Notes: a model not told the origin generated them from the letters alone. Positions 8,824 through 16,459 are shown, counted from the first letter of the stretch. The stretch is DNA of 64,000 bases from G963674955 sp963674955 (GCA_963674955.2 CAXXKR010000004.1:1364001-1428000); one strand, 5' to 3'. Translations and numbers: made by a program.

Positions 8824-9516
8824 TCAGTTCTTCCCGCAACACTTCTTGTATTTCAGACCACTCCCACACGGGCATGGTTCATTCCGTCCAATCTTCCGAG
8901 TGGTTCTTTTGAAGGTTTCAATCGGCTCATACCTCGGAAGCCCTGAAGCTCGGAACGATGCCATATACTTGTACATCATGGGGACACCGACAGCTATGCC
9001 AGCCAGGAGTGTTTCTCTCTTCTCATCGTCGATAGGCTCTGGTCTCATTTCCGGGTCTGGATCGTTCTCATGAGCAAGCATGAGGATAGGAACAAAAACA
9101 CCTGCCTGATCGTCATCATCAAGGTAGTCATTCCATTCCTCACCTCCCAGCTGCATACCAGTCATGAAGCCAATCGCCCACTCGCTACCCGTGGAGTGGT
9201 TTTCTGTCTGAATCATTACAGGGTCGAAGAACTCGTTTTCTCTCAATTGCTCAGATATGGAGTTCCAATGTCTGAGAACCAAACTGGCATATTTCTGGGC
9301 TTCTTCGATTGTTTCAAACTCATGATCATCACCCCAAACATACTTGAAGTAGCTGCTTGGCATGATCAGGTCGGGAGAACAGACAAGAGCGGCAAAAAAA
9401 CCATCCATCATTTCGATGCTCATGGCATCGGGAATCGATTCAAGAAAGCTGGACAGGTCATCCAGTTCCTGATCGTCCAGAGGAGTATCAAGCGTAGCCA
9501 TCAATTCATCCTTCAT
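8824..9516 (-). CDS. UPF0149/YecA family protein with C-terminal SEC-C zinc motif
   Basis: 230 residues. The body matches the YecA/UPF0149 fold: LSSFLESIPDAMSIEMMDGFFAALVCSPDLI, and later GFMTGMQLGGEEW. The last ~20 residues are a SEC-C zinc-binding motif (GRNEPCPCGSGLKYKKCC). SEC-C modules occur at the ends of SecA and of many small accessory proteins and bind zinc, ribosomes or partner proteins. Its ATG overlaps the integrase stop (ATGA), so it is translated from the integrase message. UPF0149 genes recur beside integrases of tRNA-associated islands; a role in element maintenance is inference. Confidence 0.85.
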   Translation of the reverse strand: MKDELMATLDTPLDDQELDDLSSFLESIPDAMSIEMMDGFFAALVCSPDLIMPSSYFKYVWGDDHEFETIEEAQKYASLVLRHWNSISEQLRENEFFDPVMIQTENHSTGSEWAIGFMTGMQLGGEEWNDYLDDDDQAGVFVPILMLAHENDPDPEMRPEPIDDEKRETLLAGIAVGVPMMYKYMASFRASGLPRYEPIETFKRTTRKIGRNEPCPCGSGLKYKKCCGKN

Positions 9517-10652
9517 TTGGTTGTCACCTTGTAGCCCATATCTGTGACCGAGCGTTTGTTCTTCTTTTTCTCTGGCTGGGCTTCTTGAGCCCTCTCCTGT
9601 CTCCGAATTTGAAATTTCTCATCTCGTTCAATGTCTTCGTTGAGTTTGGGCAAGAGGTTGGCAGACCGCTGCTTCTCCTTGGACATCGCCTGGTAGTAGG
9701 TGTTCGCGGTCAGAGAAACATCGCTATGACCCAACATCGCACTGACAGCAGCAAGGTCACCACCGCTATTCAGCATGTAGGTTGCGTACATATGCCTAAG
9801 ATCATAGAGCCTGAAGGACTTGTCGATCCCCGCCTTCTTCAGTGCGTTCCTGAGTGAAGTCGAAACACGCAGAACTTGTTTGCCTTTGTATTCAATGACA
9901 TACGGCGTTTGTGCATGTCTTTGAGCTTTTCTCAGTACGGGCAGAAAGGCATCTGGAATCGGTATAGTTCTACGCTGGTTGGTTTTCGTGGCGAAGATCG
10001 AAACCTCTTGACGTTCAAAATCAACTCCGTCCCATCTCAGGGCAAACAACTCGGACTTCCCAGGTCGAAGCCCCAGATAGAATGTCGTTTGAATCGCCAT
10101 CTTGAGATGAGGTGGGCAGTGCTTGAGCAGTTTTGAAATCTCTTTCTCTGAAAGAACGAACCGGCGCGGCTTCTCCTTCCCCATCTTCCACTTCTGCAAC
10201 GGATTGACGCTGGTATAGTCGTGCTGGATACCCCAATTGAAGACAGCACGAAGATAGGCAAAATACCTGTTCTTGGCTGATTGGGACAAATTGGGATAGC
10301 AGTCGATCATGTCCAGCATGTGCTTGTACTGAAGTTTGTCGACTTCAATACTTGGAAGTCTTGGGAGGATTTTGTTCTTGAACAACCCCTTGAGATTCCT
10401 GAGCTGATCCCGACTTTTACCACTCAGCTCATAATCCCTGATGTAGAGTTGGAAAAGTTCTTCAAGATACACAGAAGCCCCTTTGAGCAAAATCACTTCC
10501 AGTTTTCGTTTTCTGGCAAGCTTGACTTCAAGGTCAAACTCCTCGGCTTTCGTCTTGCCCCTCTCTCCTGGGCCGAAATGCTTGTTGTGCTGTTTTCCGG
10601 CAGCATCCCGGTATCGGACGAAATACGTGTTTCCGCGCTTGTGGACGCTCAT
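9513..10652 (-). CDS. Tyrosine-type site-specific integrase of the island
   Basis: 379 residues with an N-terminal arm-type segment (GNTYFVRYRDAAGKQHNKHF), a SAM-like core-binding domain (~75-165) and a catalytic domain. Active-site residues are visible: Arg in GLRPGKSELFALRW, box II as YDLRHMYATY (Tyr replaces the usual first His of HxxR), MLGHSDVSLT and nucleophile Tyr in ANTYYQAM. It should catalyse integration and excision at the tRNA-Arg anticodon-loop site. The ATG at 10652 was chosen because GGAGG lies 7 nt upstream; the GTG two codons earlier is too close to it. It is 5 kb from attL rather than adjacent, which is unusual for tRNA-targeting integrases. Confidence 0.93.
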   Translation of the reverse strand: MSVHKRGNTYFVRYRDAAGKQHNKHFGPGERGKTKAEEFDLEVKLARKRKLEVILLKGASVYLEELFQLYIRDYELSGKSRDQLRNLKGLFKNKILPRLPSIEVDKLQYKHMLDMIDCYPNLSQSAKNRYFAYLRAVFNWGIQHDYTSVNPLQKWKMGKEKPRRFVLSEKEISKLLKHCPPHLKMAIQTTFYLGLRPGKSELFALRWDGVDFERQEVSIFATKTNQRRTIPIPDAFLPVLRKAQRHAQTPYVIEYKGKQVLRVSTSLRNALKKAGIDKSFRLYDLRHMYATYMLNSGGDLAAVSAMLGHSDVSLTANTYYQAMSKEKQRSANLLPKLNEDIERDEKFQIRRQERAQEAQPEKKKNKRSVTDMGYKVTTK

Positions 10653-10683
10653 TTTCACGCCTCCTCAATATATCTGACTGTGG

Positions 10684-10726
10684 ATAAAAAGAAAAGGGAC
10701 CTCGGCACACGAATGTCCAAGGCCCC
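10684..10726 (-). terminator. Intrinsic terminator after the short recombinase gene
   Basis: Minus strand: GGGGCCTTGG pairs with CCGAGGTCCC (10 bp with two G-T pairs) and is followed by TTTTCTTTTT. It separates the short recombinase gene from the integrase. Confidence 0.8.
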
Positions 10727-10741
10727 GTCAAAACTCCCAAA

Positions 10742-11305
10742 CTAGATGTTGTTCAGAAGGATGGATTCGACCTCCTCCTTCTGAACTCCGATGTACCGCC
10801 GCGTTATGGATGGTGATGAGTGGTTCAACCTCTGACTCAGCACCTCCCACGAAACACCGAAGTGCATCCTCTGTATGTAACAAAACGTTTTTCTCAAGGA
10901 ATGTGCACCGTAGTTGCCTTTGATATTGAGCGAGGATGCCCAGCTTTTGACCAATCCTGTGACTCTGTATGTGGTGAGAGGGTAGTTCTTCCCCTTTCTG
11001 CTTCGGAAGAGGAAGTCTTTATCTTTCGGATCAATCTCGTCCATGTAGAGTTTGAAACACTCAGCGATTTCCTTGTTCACGATGATGACGTTCTCTTTTC
11101 CCGTCTTCTTTTCGCGAACCACGATGCGATCACCGACATTCTTTCCGTTCACGTCTTCGACACGCAGGGAAAGAAGGTCCTGGACTCGCATTCCAGAGTT
11201 GATTCCCATGGTGAACATGAGCAAGTCTCGAAACTTGCATTCACCTCTCAGGAGCTTCTTGATGTTCTTTACGTCTTTGAGGTTGGTAAACGGTTCCACC
11301 TTCAT
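10742..11305 (-). CDS. Short tyrosine recombinase (catalytic domain only)
   Basis: 187 residues, about half the length of a normal integrase. It has no arm-binding or core-binding domain, only the catalytic fold. All catalytic positions are present: Arg in NSGMRVQDLLSLR, Lys in EKKTGKEN, HSLRKT (box II), RLNHSSPSIT and Tyr in RRYIG. The ATG at 11305 follows an AGGAGGGG site; the longer frame upstream to 11356 lacks support. Such mini-recombinases may resolve dimers, invert small segments or act as directionality or accessory factors. Which applies here is not visible. A strong terminator follows. Confidence 0.85.
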   Translation of the reverse strand: MKVEPFTNLKDVKNIKKLLRGECKFRDLLMFTMGINSGMRVQDLLSLRVEDVNGKNVGDRIVVREKKTGKENVIIVNKEIAECFKLYMDEIDPKDKDFLFRSRKGKNYPLTTYRVTGLVKSWASSLNIKGNYGAHSLRKTFCYIQRMHFGVSWEVLSQRLNHSSPSITRRYIGVQKEEVESILLNNI

Positions 11306-11551
11306 GGTCCCCTCCTGAATGTTCGAATTTATTGGTACAAGGGTATTATGTTCCATTCAAAACGGCACGACGGGGCTTGGATATTTTTGTTTCTGGATAA
11401 CCCGTTGCTATCCTTTGCCTAATCCAATGCAACAGCCCGAAAGTACGTTTTTATGGAAAATCGTACTTTCCGTTTTGTATGAACCAATATCTGTTTCAAT
11501 AGTTCGAAAAACTCAGGACGGTGATGAAGAAGCTGCCGTTCAAAACATCCA

Positions 11552-11591
11552 GAACAACAAAAAGAAGGAAATGCCCATAAAGAGCACTTCC
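11552..11591 (-). terminator. Intrinsic terminator behind the 39-residue ORF
   Basis: Minus strand GGAAGTGCTC pairs with GGGCATTTCC (10 bp, two G-T) around a 5-nt loop and is followed by TTCTTTTTGTTGTT. It begins 15 nt after the stop of the small ORF at 11607. Confidence 0.75.
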
Positions 11592-11606
11592 TTCTCAAAA
11601 TACTCT

Positions 11607-11726
11607 TCATAGCTTTTCATTGATGACAATGATGATTACTGATTTGAGTATTTTTCTGGCAATCTTATTTGACACTATGATCTTGATGATGGTTCCGATA
11701 TTACCCGGAGCCACAACTTGTGCCAT
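11607..11726 (-). CDS. 39-residue small protein, probably membrane-associated
   Basis: Short ORF starting MAQVVAPGNIGTIIKIIV and ending SVIIIVINEKL. It has a strong AAGGAGG site 5 nt before the ATG, a tidy stop and an intrinsic terminator 15 nt later, so it forms a complete small gene. Ile/Val-rich segments on both sides of a basic stretch (NKIARKILK) suggest an amphipathic or membrane-inserting peptide. No family recognised. Small hydrophobic peptides on mobile elements include type I toxins, but I see no antisense RNA or paired antitoxin gene, so this stays a suggestion. Confidence 0.5.
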   Translation of the reverse strand: MAQVVAPGNIGTIIKIIVSNKIARKILKSVIIIVINEKL

Positions 11727-12272
11727 ATCGCCTCCTTCTGCAAAAGGTTCTTACCATTGCATAATAATATCTGTTTATATTGATCGTTTATGACAGCGAG
11801 TTAGCCTTGCTTCAGAATCGACCAAGGATAAAATCTTTACAGATATTATTACTTTACAGAGAAGTGATTTGAGAGAATTAAGAGCGAATGTGGTGTAATG
11901 CAAGATTGAAAAAATATGAAGTTTTGGAAACACATATTATTATAAATACAGTTTTCAAATCAGTAAATTCTAACTATTGTCATTTGCATATTTCTATATG
12001 TACTCCTAAACAACATATTATTATATTCATAAAAATGAAAAGTAATTATAGTTGTGTAATTTACAATCATTACATTCTTCTCTTCTACTGCTTCACCGTC
12101 TTCTTTTAGTTCCGTCTGCCGAGGTCCCTTAGAAACTGCACAGGCAACAGCCTGTTCGGCACGTCACTGACGTTTCAATAAATCTTTCATCTCATCATCG
12201 AATATCAAGCAGCTTCGAAATTTGTCTTGAAGCAGCATCTTCAATCGTATCTAAATTCAAGAGGTAATAACT
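11727..12272. other. AT-rich non-coding spacer with hairpins
   Basis: About 545 bases, very AT-rich, between the small ORF (minus) and the Rep-like block (plus). An open frame at 11888-12109 (plus) lacks a ribosome site and has repetitive low-complexity composition, so it is not called. The right end carries two perfect small palindromes (12140-12173). Divergent promoters are expected here. Confidence 0.5.
12140..12173. repeat. Two perfect inverted repeats upstream of the Rep-like gene
   Basis: ACAGGC-AACA-GCCTGT at 12140-12155 and ACGTCA-C-TGACGT at 12161-12173, spaced 5 nt, in an otherwise AT-rich tract 100 nt before the start at 12273. Candidate operator, or origin/nick-site hairpins if the downstream gene is a replication initiator. 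Confidence 0.45.
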
Positions 12273-12452
12273 ATGTATACTTACAAACCTTGTTCGTTCG
12301 CTGAATATCAAGAGCTGTCTGAATCTTTTAATAACTTCGACTTCAACTCAATCGAAATCAAACCAAGCATTGACTTCATAAAATTCTCAGTTCACTTTTC
12401 TGACCTTTCATCTCATTCAGTTATTCCGTTTCTTAAAAAGAACAATTTTTGA
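12273..12452 (+). CDS. 59-residue ORF, probable N-terminal part of the split Rep-like protein
   Basis: Begins MYTYKPCSFAEYQELSESF and ends FLKKNNF at a TGA (12450-12452). An AGAGG site lies 8 nt before the ATG. The next gene starts one base after this stop, in the +1 frame. Bases upstream of its GTG also read as protein in that frame (RTIFEV), so the two look like one protein interrupted by a frameshift in the AAAAAG / TTTTT tract at 12435-12450. The stretch PSIDFIKFSVHF is like the first beta-strand of replication-initiator proteins, which is weak evidence. Confidence 0.5.
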   Translation: MYTYKPCSFAEYQELSESFNNFDFNSIEIKPSIDFIKFSVHFSDLSSHSVIPFLKKNNF

Positions 12453-12453
12453 A

Positions 12454-13200
12454 GTGATGAGGACCACTCATGACGAAGGAGATGAAACCATCACCAACAT
12501 CGAAGCCATGGTCAGCATAAACAATAAGTGGTTCGGCATGTACTGCCAGATTATACCAAAGACATTTCGGACTACTTTCAGAATGGTCAATCCAGACAAA
12601 GATTACTTTCAGCACCTATTTAAAATTCTTCATTTCCCATACGTTGTTTCTGAGGCTGAATACTCTTTGGATTTTCATGGTTGTGAGAACGGCAGCATGT
12701 TCAGCTTCTTGGCATCACACGCCAGCCTTAAAAACCCTGGCAAACTCTTCACGGTAGACGAGTATGGGTATCCTCCGACTCAGTACCTCAATAGTGTTCG
12801 TGGCAATAATCAAGTCGGCTGCAAGATTTACATCAAGGAGAAGTCGGCTCTGGTGTTTGTCAGGCTGGAAGTGTCAATCAAGCAAAGGCAATACCGGGTG
12901 ATGGGAATCGAAACTCTGTATGCTGCTACTGAGGTGTCTGCGGACGAGGTGTTTAGGAAGTTACAGATCGAAGCGTTTGATTTTGAGAGGTTCCTGAAAA
13001 ACCTAGGCATCGAAGGATATGAGCACGGGCAGTTTGAAGAGGATTTCGTTGGTGCCATGAACGGCAATGCCAACTGTGGCGGACTTCCTGCCGTTAAAGA
13101 ACTCGTATCATCCATAAAACATAATCCTTTTCACTATTACAGAAAGCATTCATTCCAAGACAAGCTTTTCAACGCCATCAAGGGCATGAAGTTTGTATGA
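12454..13200 (+). CDS. Possible replication-initiator-like protein (C-terminal part), uncertain
   Basis: 248 residues, GTG start without a clear ribosome site. Segments SEAEYSLDFHG, TQYLNSVRGNNQVGCKIYIKEK and FVRLEVSIKQRQYR follow the order seen in rolling-circle replication initiation factors: an acidic Asp-containing strand, then YxxSR-like, then RxEvxxK. No HUH motif or catalytic Tyr pair is obvious. I therefore propose a degenerate or distant initiator with low confidence; an uncharacterised island protein is equally possible. Read with the 59-residue ORF upstream it would be about 310 residues, the usual length of such initiators. Terminates at a shared hairpin (13206-13245). Confidence 0.45.
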   Translation: MMRTTHDEGDETITNIEAMVSINNKWFGMYCQIIPKTFRTTFRMVNPDKDYFQHLFKILHFPYVVSEAEYSLDFHGCENGSMFSFLASHASLKNPGKLFTVDEYGYPPTQYLNSVRGNNQVGCKIYIKEKSALVFVRLEVSIKQRQYRVMGIETLYAATEVSADEVFRKLQIEAFDFERFLKNLGIEGYEHGQFEEDFVGAMNGNANCGGLPAVKELVSSIKHNPFHYYRKHSFQDKLFNAIKGMKFV

Positions 13201-13205
13201 GTAAA

Positions 13206-13245
13206 AACGTAAAAAGGTGGAGAAGATTAAAAACCTTCCCCACCT
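13206..13245 (-). terminator. Terminator between convergent genes
   Basis: AGGTGG-G-GAAG pairs with CTTC-T-CCACCT around a T/A loop; on the minus strand it is followed by TTTTTACGTTTTT. It ends the TGT-like operon and lies directly past the plus-strand Rep-like gene. Confidence 0.7.
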
Positions 13246-13252
13246 GATAATA

Positions 13253-14218
13253 TTACCACTCGTCGAAATTCACTCCGGCTTTGATTTGTTCTTCAGTTAG
13301 TATCTTCTCAAGCAATGTGTAATAATAGCAGTTTGCAATCATGCGTGACATTTCGTCTGCAAATAACTTATTAACAGTAAACCCAAGTGGATCAAGTATC
13401 TTCTTATTGTATTCATCAAGTATCGATTGCTTGTGCTTGTGGTCATCAATGAAATCATCAACAGGTTTTCCATCCTTGTCATGAGACAAGAATGAAAATG
13501 TTATTTCTTTCTTGCTTATTCCATTCTTAATATCATCTGCACTTGGTGGTGCAATGTCAGAAAGAAATATGACTCTTCCGCAACTGGCCCATTGAGCAAA
13601 AGATGATGAATCACAGGACCATGCTTTCAATCCTGTTAAGTTCTTATAGCTACCAACTCCGAATATATGAACTTTGAATCCTGCATGATATAGCTTGTTA
13701 ACGGCAGCAATAAGTTTCTTTCTTTCCTTCTGGACTTTGGCTTGAGTCGAACCAATTGCAATGTACTCATACCCCTTGTTCTGTTTGACATTGATATAGT
13801 AATCAATTTCATCATCTTCCAAGGTATGGATAACAGGAACAGGCTTCAGCCCTTGGCTTTCTAGGTATTTCTGATTCTTGAGATTTGTTGCTATGGCTTT
13901 GTCATCGAACTCTTCCGTGCCTTCATCTTTGAAAACCTCATCAAAGTTCATATAGAATCGAAACTTCGAAGCTTCTGACTTCAAAAACTTGCCATAGATT
14001 TTAACATTGCTCTTGTGCTTCAATGTCCCTTGGGTCAAAGCCCAGACTCCTGAATCCAGAATGTGGTCCTGAGTTTGGACCAAACCAGAGTTCAGAAGTC
14101 TGAGCGTTTCAAGACCATCAGTTCTAAAGGAACGCAAGGCATTTACCTTGACGCTAGGCATTATGCTACGAAGTTCATAGACAATTGCCGTTGTTATAGA
14201 ACTTTGAAAGAATCTCAT
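13253..14218 (-). CDS. TGT/DpdA-like base-exchange enzyme (queuine transglycosylase superfamily)
   Basis: 321 residues, shorter than tRNA-TGT (about 375). The pattern fits the TIM-barrel transglycosylases of the DpdA type. HILDSGVW (Asp55) corresponds to the DSGGF substrate-binding/acid Asp. MNFDEVF follows, then PVIHTLEDDE, YIAIGSTQAK, VHIFGVGS and AWSCDSSSF (Asp203), where the nucleophile Asp is expected. DpdA homologues replace guanine in DNA by 7-deazaguanines, while TGTs act on tRNA. The C-terminal zinc site of true tRNA TGTs is not seen, favouring a DpdA-like or other role. It starts 1 nt after the stop of the gene at 14220, so they form one operon. No preQ0 synthesis genes are in the window; the host pathway would have to supply the base. 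Confidence 0.65.
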   Translation of the reverse strand: MRFFQSSITTAIVYELRSIMPSVKVNALRSFRTDGLETLRLLNSGLVQTQDHILDSGVWALTQGTLKHKSNVKIYGKFLKSEASKFRFYMNFDEVFKDEGTEEFDDKAIATNLKNQKYLESQGLKPVPVIHTLEDDEIDYYINVKQNKGYEYIAIGSTQAKVQKERKKLIAAVNKLYHAGFKVHIFGVGSYKNLTGLKAWSCDSSSFAQWASCGRVIFLSDIAPPSADDIKNGISKKEITFSFLSHDKDGKPVDDFIDDHKHKQSILDEYNKKILDPLGFTVNKLFADEMSRMIANCYYYTLLEKILTEEQIKAGVNFDEW

Positions 14219-14219
14219 A

Positions 14220-15113
14220 TTAAATACCTTTCAATTCAGCACACTTCATATCACGAAGAGTTTTCACAACATCAAAACACTTATCAATTGACTCTAAAGA
14301 TATTCTTTCTAAATATTGTTCAACATTTTGAATGACCATATTACCAATGAAAGACAATTTATTAATAATGGTAGCAAGTTCTCTTCGCTTTGCTTTCAAT
14401 TCTCTTGGAGCATAACCAGGTTTTTCTTCCAGCGTTTCATAGAATATAAAGTTTCTCAAACTTGTATCAGGCTTTTTAGACTTTTTAAGTTTATTGATGA
14501 ATGCACTATTAAAACTAACTCCACATTCAATTGCATCAACCACTAATTCAAAGCTAATACTCTTTTGCATCTTTGGTGAAAACTCAGTTCTCAACACATA
14601 GGCATTTATCAAACATTCAAAGTGCTCAAAGTCATCAGGGTCTTGTGGGTCAATCATATAGCTAATATTATTAACTATGTCTTGAAATGGATCAGGTTGT
14701 TTTGATCTTTTTGATGATCTTTTAGTTGCTTTTGCTAGTGCTGCAATTCTTTTCCATCCCAGGTAGAAATAGTTTTCTATCCCAGCTATGTTTGCAGCTT
14801 TCATTCTTAGGTTTCTTTCAGACTCATCCATGTCAAAATGATCTATTGCATAATAATGCCATTTGCCATGACCAATCACTTCTTTTGCTTTGAGCATTAT
14901 TTTGCCTGACAATACTCTAAGTATAGCTTGTATCACATCATTTACTATTTCTGATCTTCCCAAAGCACATTCAATTGATGCAAATGATTCCATTAAAGAT
15001 GTTAGTAAGTTCTCATCATCAATATCTTTGCTAACTAGCATATTGACTTGATCTTTCATATCATTGCCCAAGACAATGGACATTACCTTTTCCGCTAACT
15101 TAACTTGTTCCAT
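14220..15113 (-). CDS. Unknown partner of the TGT-like enzyme
   Basis: 297 residues, mainly alpha-helical, lysine-rich, no signal peptide. A segment GHGKWHYYAIDHFDMDESERNLRMKAANIA, described here only by its ends (GHGKWHY near residue 82 and NLRMKAANIA near 105), has the look of small phage/plasmid regulators in which a W-x(7-10)-F patch precedes a helix. A basic stretch KATKRSSKRSKQ follows near residue 130. I do not recognise the family. The ATG has AGGGG 5 nt upstream, and the gene ends one base before the TGT-like start, so the two products should be made together. Likely a DNA-binding or specificity partner, by context only. Confidence 0.55.
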   Translation of the reverse strand: MEQVKLAEKVMSIVLGNDMKDQVNMLVSKDIDDENLLTSLMESFASIECALGRSEIVNDVIQAILRVLSGKIMLKAKEVIGHGKWHYYAIDHFDMDESERNLRMKAANIAGIENYFYLGWKRIAALAKATKRSSKRSKQPDPFQDIVNNISYMIDPQDPDDFEHFECLINAYVLRTEFSPKMQKSISFELVVDAIECGVSFNSAFINKLKKSKKPDTSLRNFIFYETLEEKPGYAPRELKAKRRELATIINKLSFIGNMVIQNVEQYLERISLESIDKCFDVVKTLRDMKCAELKGI

Positions 15114-15783
15114 AACATCCCCTAGTGCTCTTTGTCATACACCATTCATTTTCCAAAAAAAAGTGCATAAAATTAGATACTTGCATCAAATCTAGCCAAA
15201 ACCCCAGATTTCTTCGCAAGTGTTCAAGATGTTGTACTATTTTCTGAAAATGGATGAATGTATGAGCTGAAAATTTGAAGAAAAAATTACAATTCCGCCT
15301 CAGTAAAAAATGCGTGCCTACCTACGTCATATTCATATGAAGGGGCAGGAAAATAAAAAGGTACTCAGATGAAGGCGGCGGCGTGGCCCGGCTGGATGAC
15401 AGCGCAAGGCCCGAGACAGAAAGGGTTGCGGGGATATTACCGCGCAGGCGTAGGCGGTAGACCGGCGCCGATTTCGTTGTTTTTGAAAATTACTGGCTGG
15501 GGTAGGACGAGGCTGTGTCCAAGGTAAAGTCGCGATCAGAACTATGCCAAGGGGAGTTAACCCGAAAGGAGTTGATTGCTCTGCCTTGTTTTGATCTTCG
15601 ATGAGTTCTCGCAATTGTTTGCAAACACTAGAAGCAGAACCGTACTGCCGAAAATGGGGGTGGGGGTCTCACCCCCGACACTTTTCAAGAGAACTCAAAC
15701 TTCACCACCTTGGTTGCAGGGTGCATCTGCTTCAAGAATAGAACGGAAGCCACGATGATACATATCGCCGTGGCTTCCGCTTT
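15114..15783. other. 670-bp non-coding stretch with an unexpected GC-rich block
   Basis: An AT-rich first part (15114-15340) is followed by a GC-rich block (about 15370-15480) with many complementary GGC/GCC runs, then a G-rich hairpin at 15651-15687 (GGGGGTGGGGG...CACCCCC). Open frames across the GC block have biased proline/serine composition and no ribosome site. It could hold a structured RNA, or be imported backbone-like sequence. The right edge is the terminator at 15735-15779. Confidence 0.5.
15735..15779 (-). terminator. Strong hairpin terminator after the HTH/AbrB-like gene
   Basis: Perfect 11-bp stem CGGAAGCCACG / CGTGGCTTCCG (15744-15754 with 15769-15779), 14-nt loop, followed on the minus strand by TTCTATTCTT. 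It lies 5 nt after the stop of the gene at 15784. Confidence 0.7.
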
Positions 15784-16197
15784 CTAGCCTTCACCCCCAT
15801 CAATGACGGGTTCCGAATGTTCAGGGGTTTCATCCATCTGATCGAAGATACGAGTCAGAATGATCTTTTCGTTATCGACTTCGATTTCGAATTGATCATT
15901 GTGCTGGTAGGTCGATCCCGGAAAGTCCAGCATCTTCTTGGTCAGTCGAATCTCGCCCTTGAAATTCATCATCGGACGTTTCAGGTTCCGAACATACAAA
16001 CCCGGAATCTCATAGAACTTCCTGTCAGTGCTGATGAGCTTGAGAACATGCTGACGAAGGGATTGCTTTGAAACGATTCCAAGCTCAGCCTGTATCTCAT
16101 CTGCCGTCTTTCCTTCATTGATCATCTTCCGAAGGGTTGCGGAATCATACTTGCTCTCGAAATGCTTCTTGGGTTCATCCGTTTGCTTCTTTGCCAT
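15784..16197 (-). CDS. Small DNA-binding regulator: HTH plus AbrB-like C-terminal domain
   Basis: 137 residues. After a charged N-terminus, residues ~25-55 (NEGKTADEIQAELGI then KQSLRQHVLKL) form a helix-turn-helix. The C-terminal part (FKGEIRLTKKMLD, HNDQFEIEVDNEKIILTRI) follows the SpoVT/AbrB or MazE-like swapped-hairpin pattern. The tail is acidic. A clean AGGAGG precedes the ATG by 5 nt. Probably a transcriptional regulator of island genes. The same two-part layout recurs in the gene at 16985, so the island has two related regulators. Confidence 0.6.
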   Translation of the reverse strand: MAKKQTDEPKKHFESKYDSATLRKMINEGKTADEIQAELGIVSKQSLRQHVLKLISTDRKFYEIPGLYVRNLKRPMMNFKGEIRLTKKMLDFPGSTYQHNDQFEIEVDNEKIILTRIFDQMDETPEHSEPVIDGGEG

Positions 16198-16459
16198 GAT
16201 AACCTCCTGGTTGTTTATTTGTAATATCTCTACATTTCAGGAGAAAAGCACGAAAAGAAGTTTATGGACTTCATTTTCATTTGGGTGTTTTCGTACATTC
16301 CAAGTAGGAGGGGTTTTCTGGGGCCAGGGGATACCCAAACCCCAGGCGGGGCAGTTCCGGGCAGGAGACGCGAAGTATGCAAGCTTCCGGGGCCAGGAAT
16401 GGGAACCGGGGTTGGGGCCGGGGGAGGAGCTTGGGGACATGGAGCACCAGAAGAGCAAG
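16198..16459. other. G-rich non-coding block
   Basis: Within the AT-rich island, bases ~16300-16440 are strongly G-rich on the plus strand, with repeated GGGGCCAGG (twice) and closely spaced G-tracts (GGGG-TT-GGGG-CC-GGGGG), capable of G-quadruplex formation. A minus-strand frame starts at an ATG overlapping the DUF6573 stop, but its Pro/Trp/Ser-rich product does not look like a protein. Confidence 0.45.

Noticed and set aside
11419..11610. 63-codon minus-strand frame whose ATG overlaps the stop of the 39-residue gene
   Set aside because: It begins 18 nt before an intrinsic terminator and would have to be translated through the hairpin; product is Cys/His/Arg-rich without protein character.
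11888..12109. 73-codon frame in the AT-rich spacer
   Set aside because: No ribosome site, low-complexity Tyr/Ile/Asn composition expected from AT-rich DNA.
15333..15614. 93-codon minus-strand frame across the GC-rich block
   Set aside because: TTG start without ribosome site; Pro/Ser/Arg-rich content matches translated GC-rich non-coding DNA.
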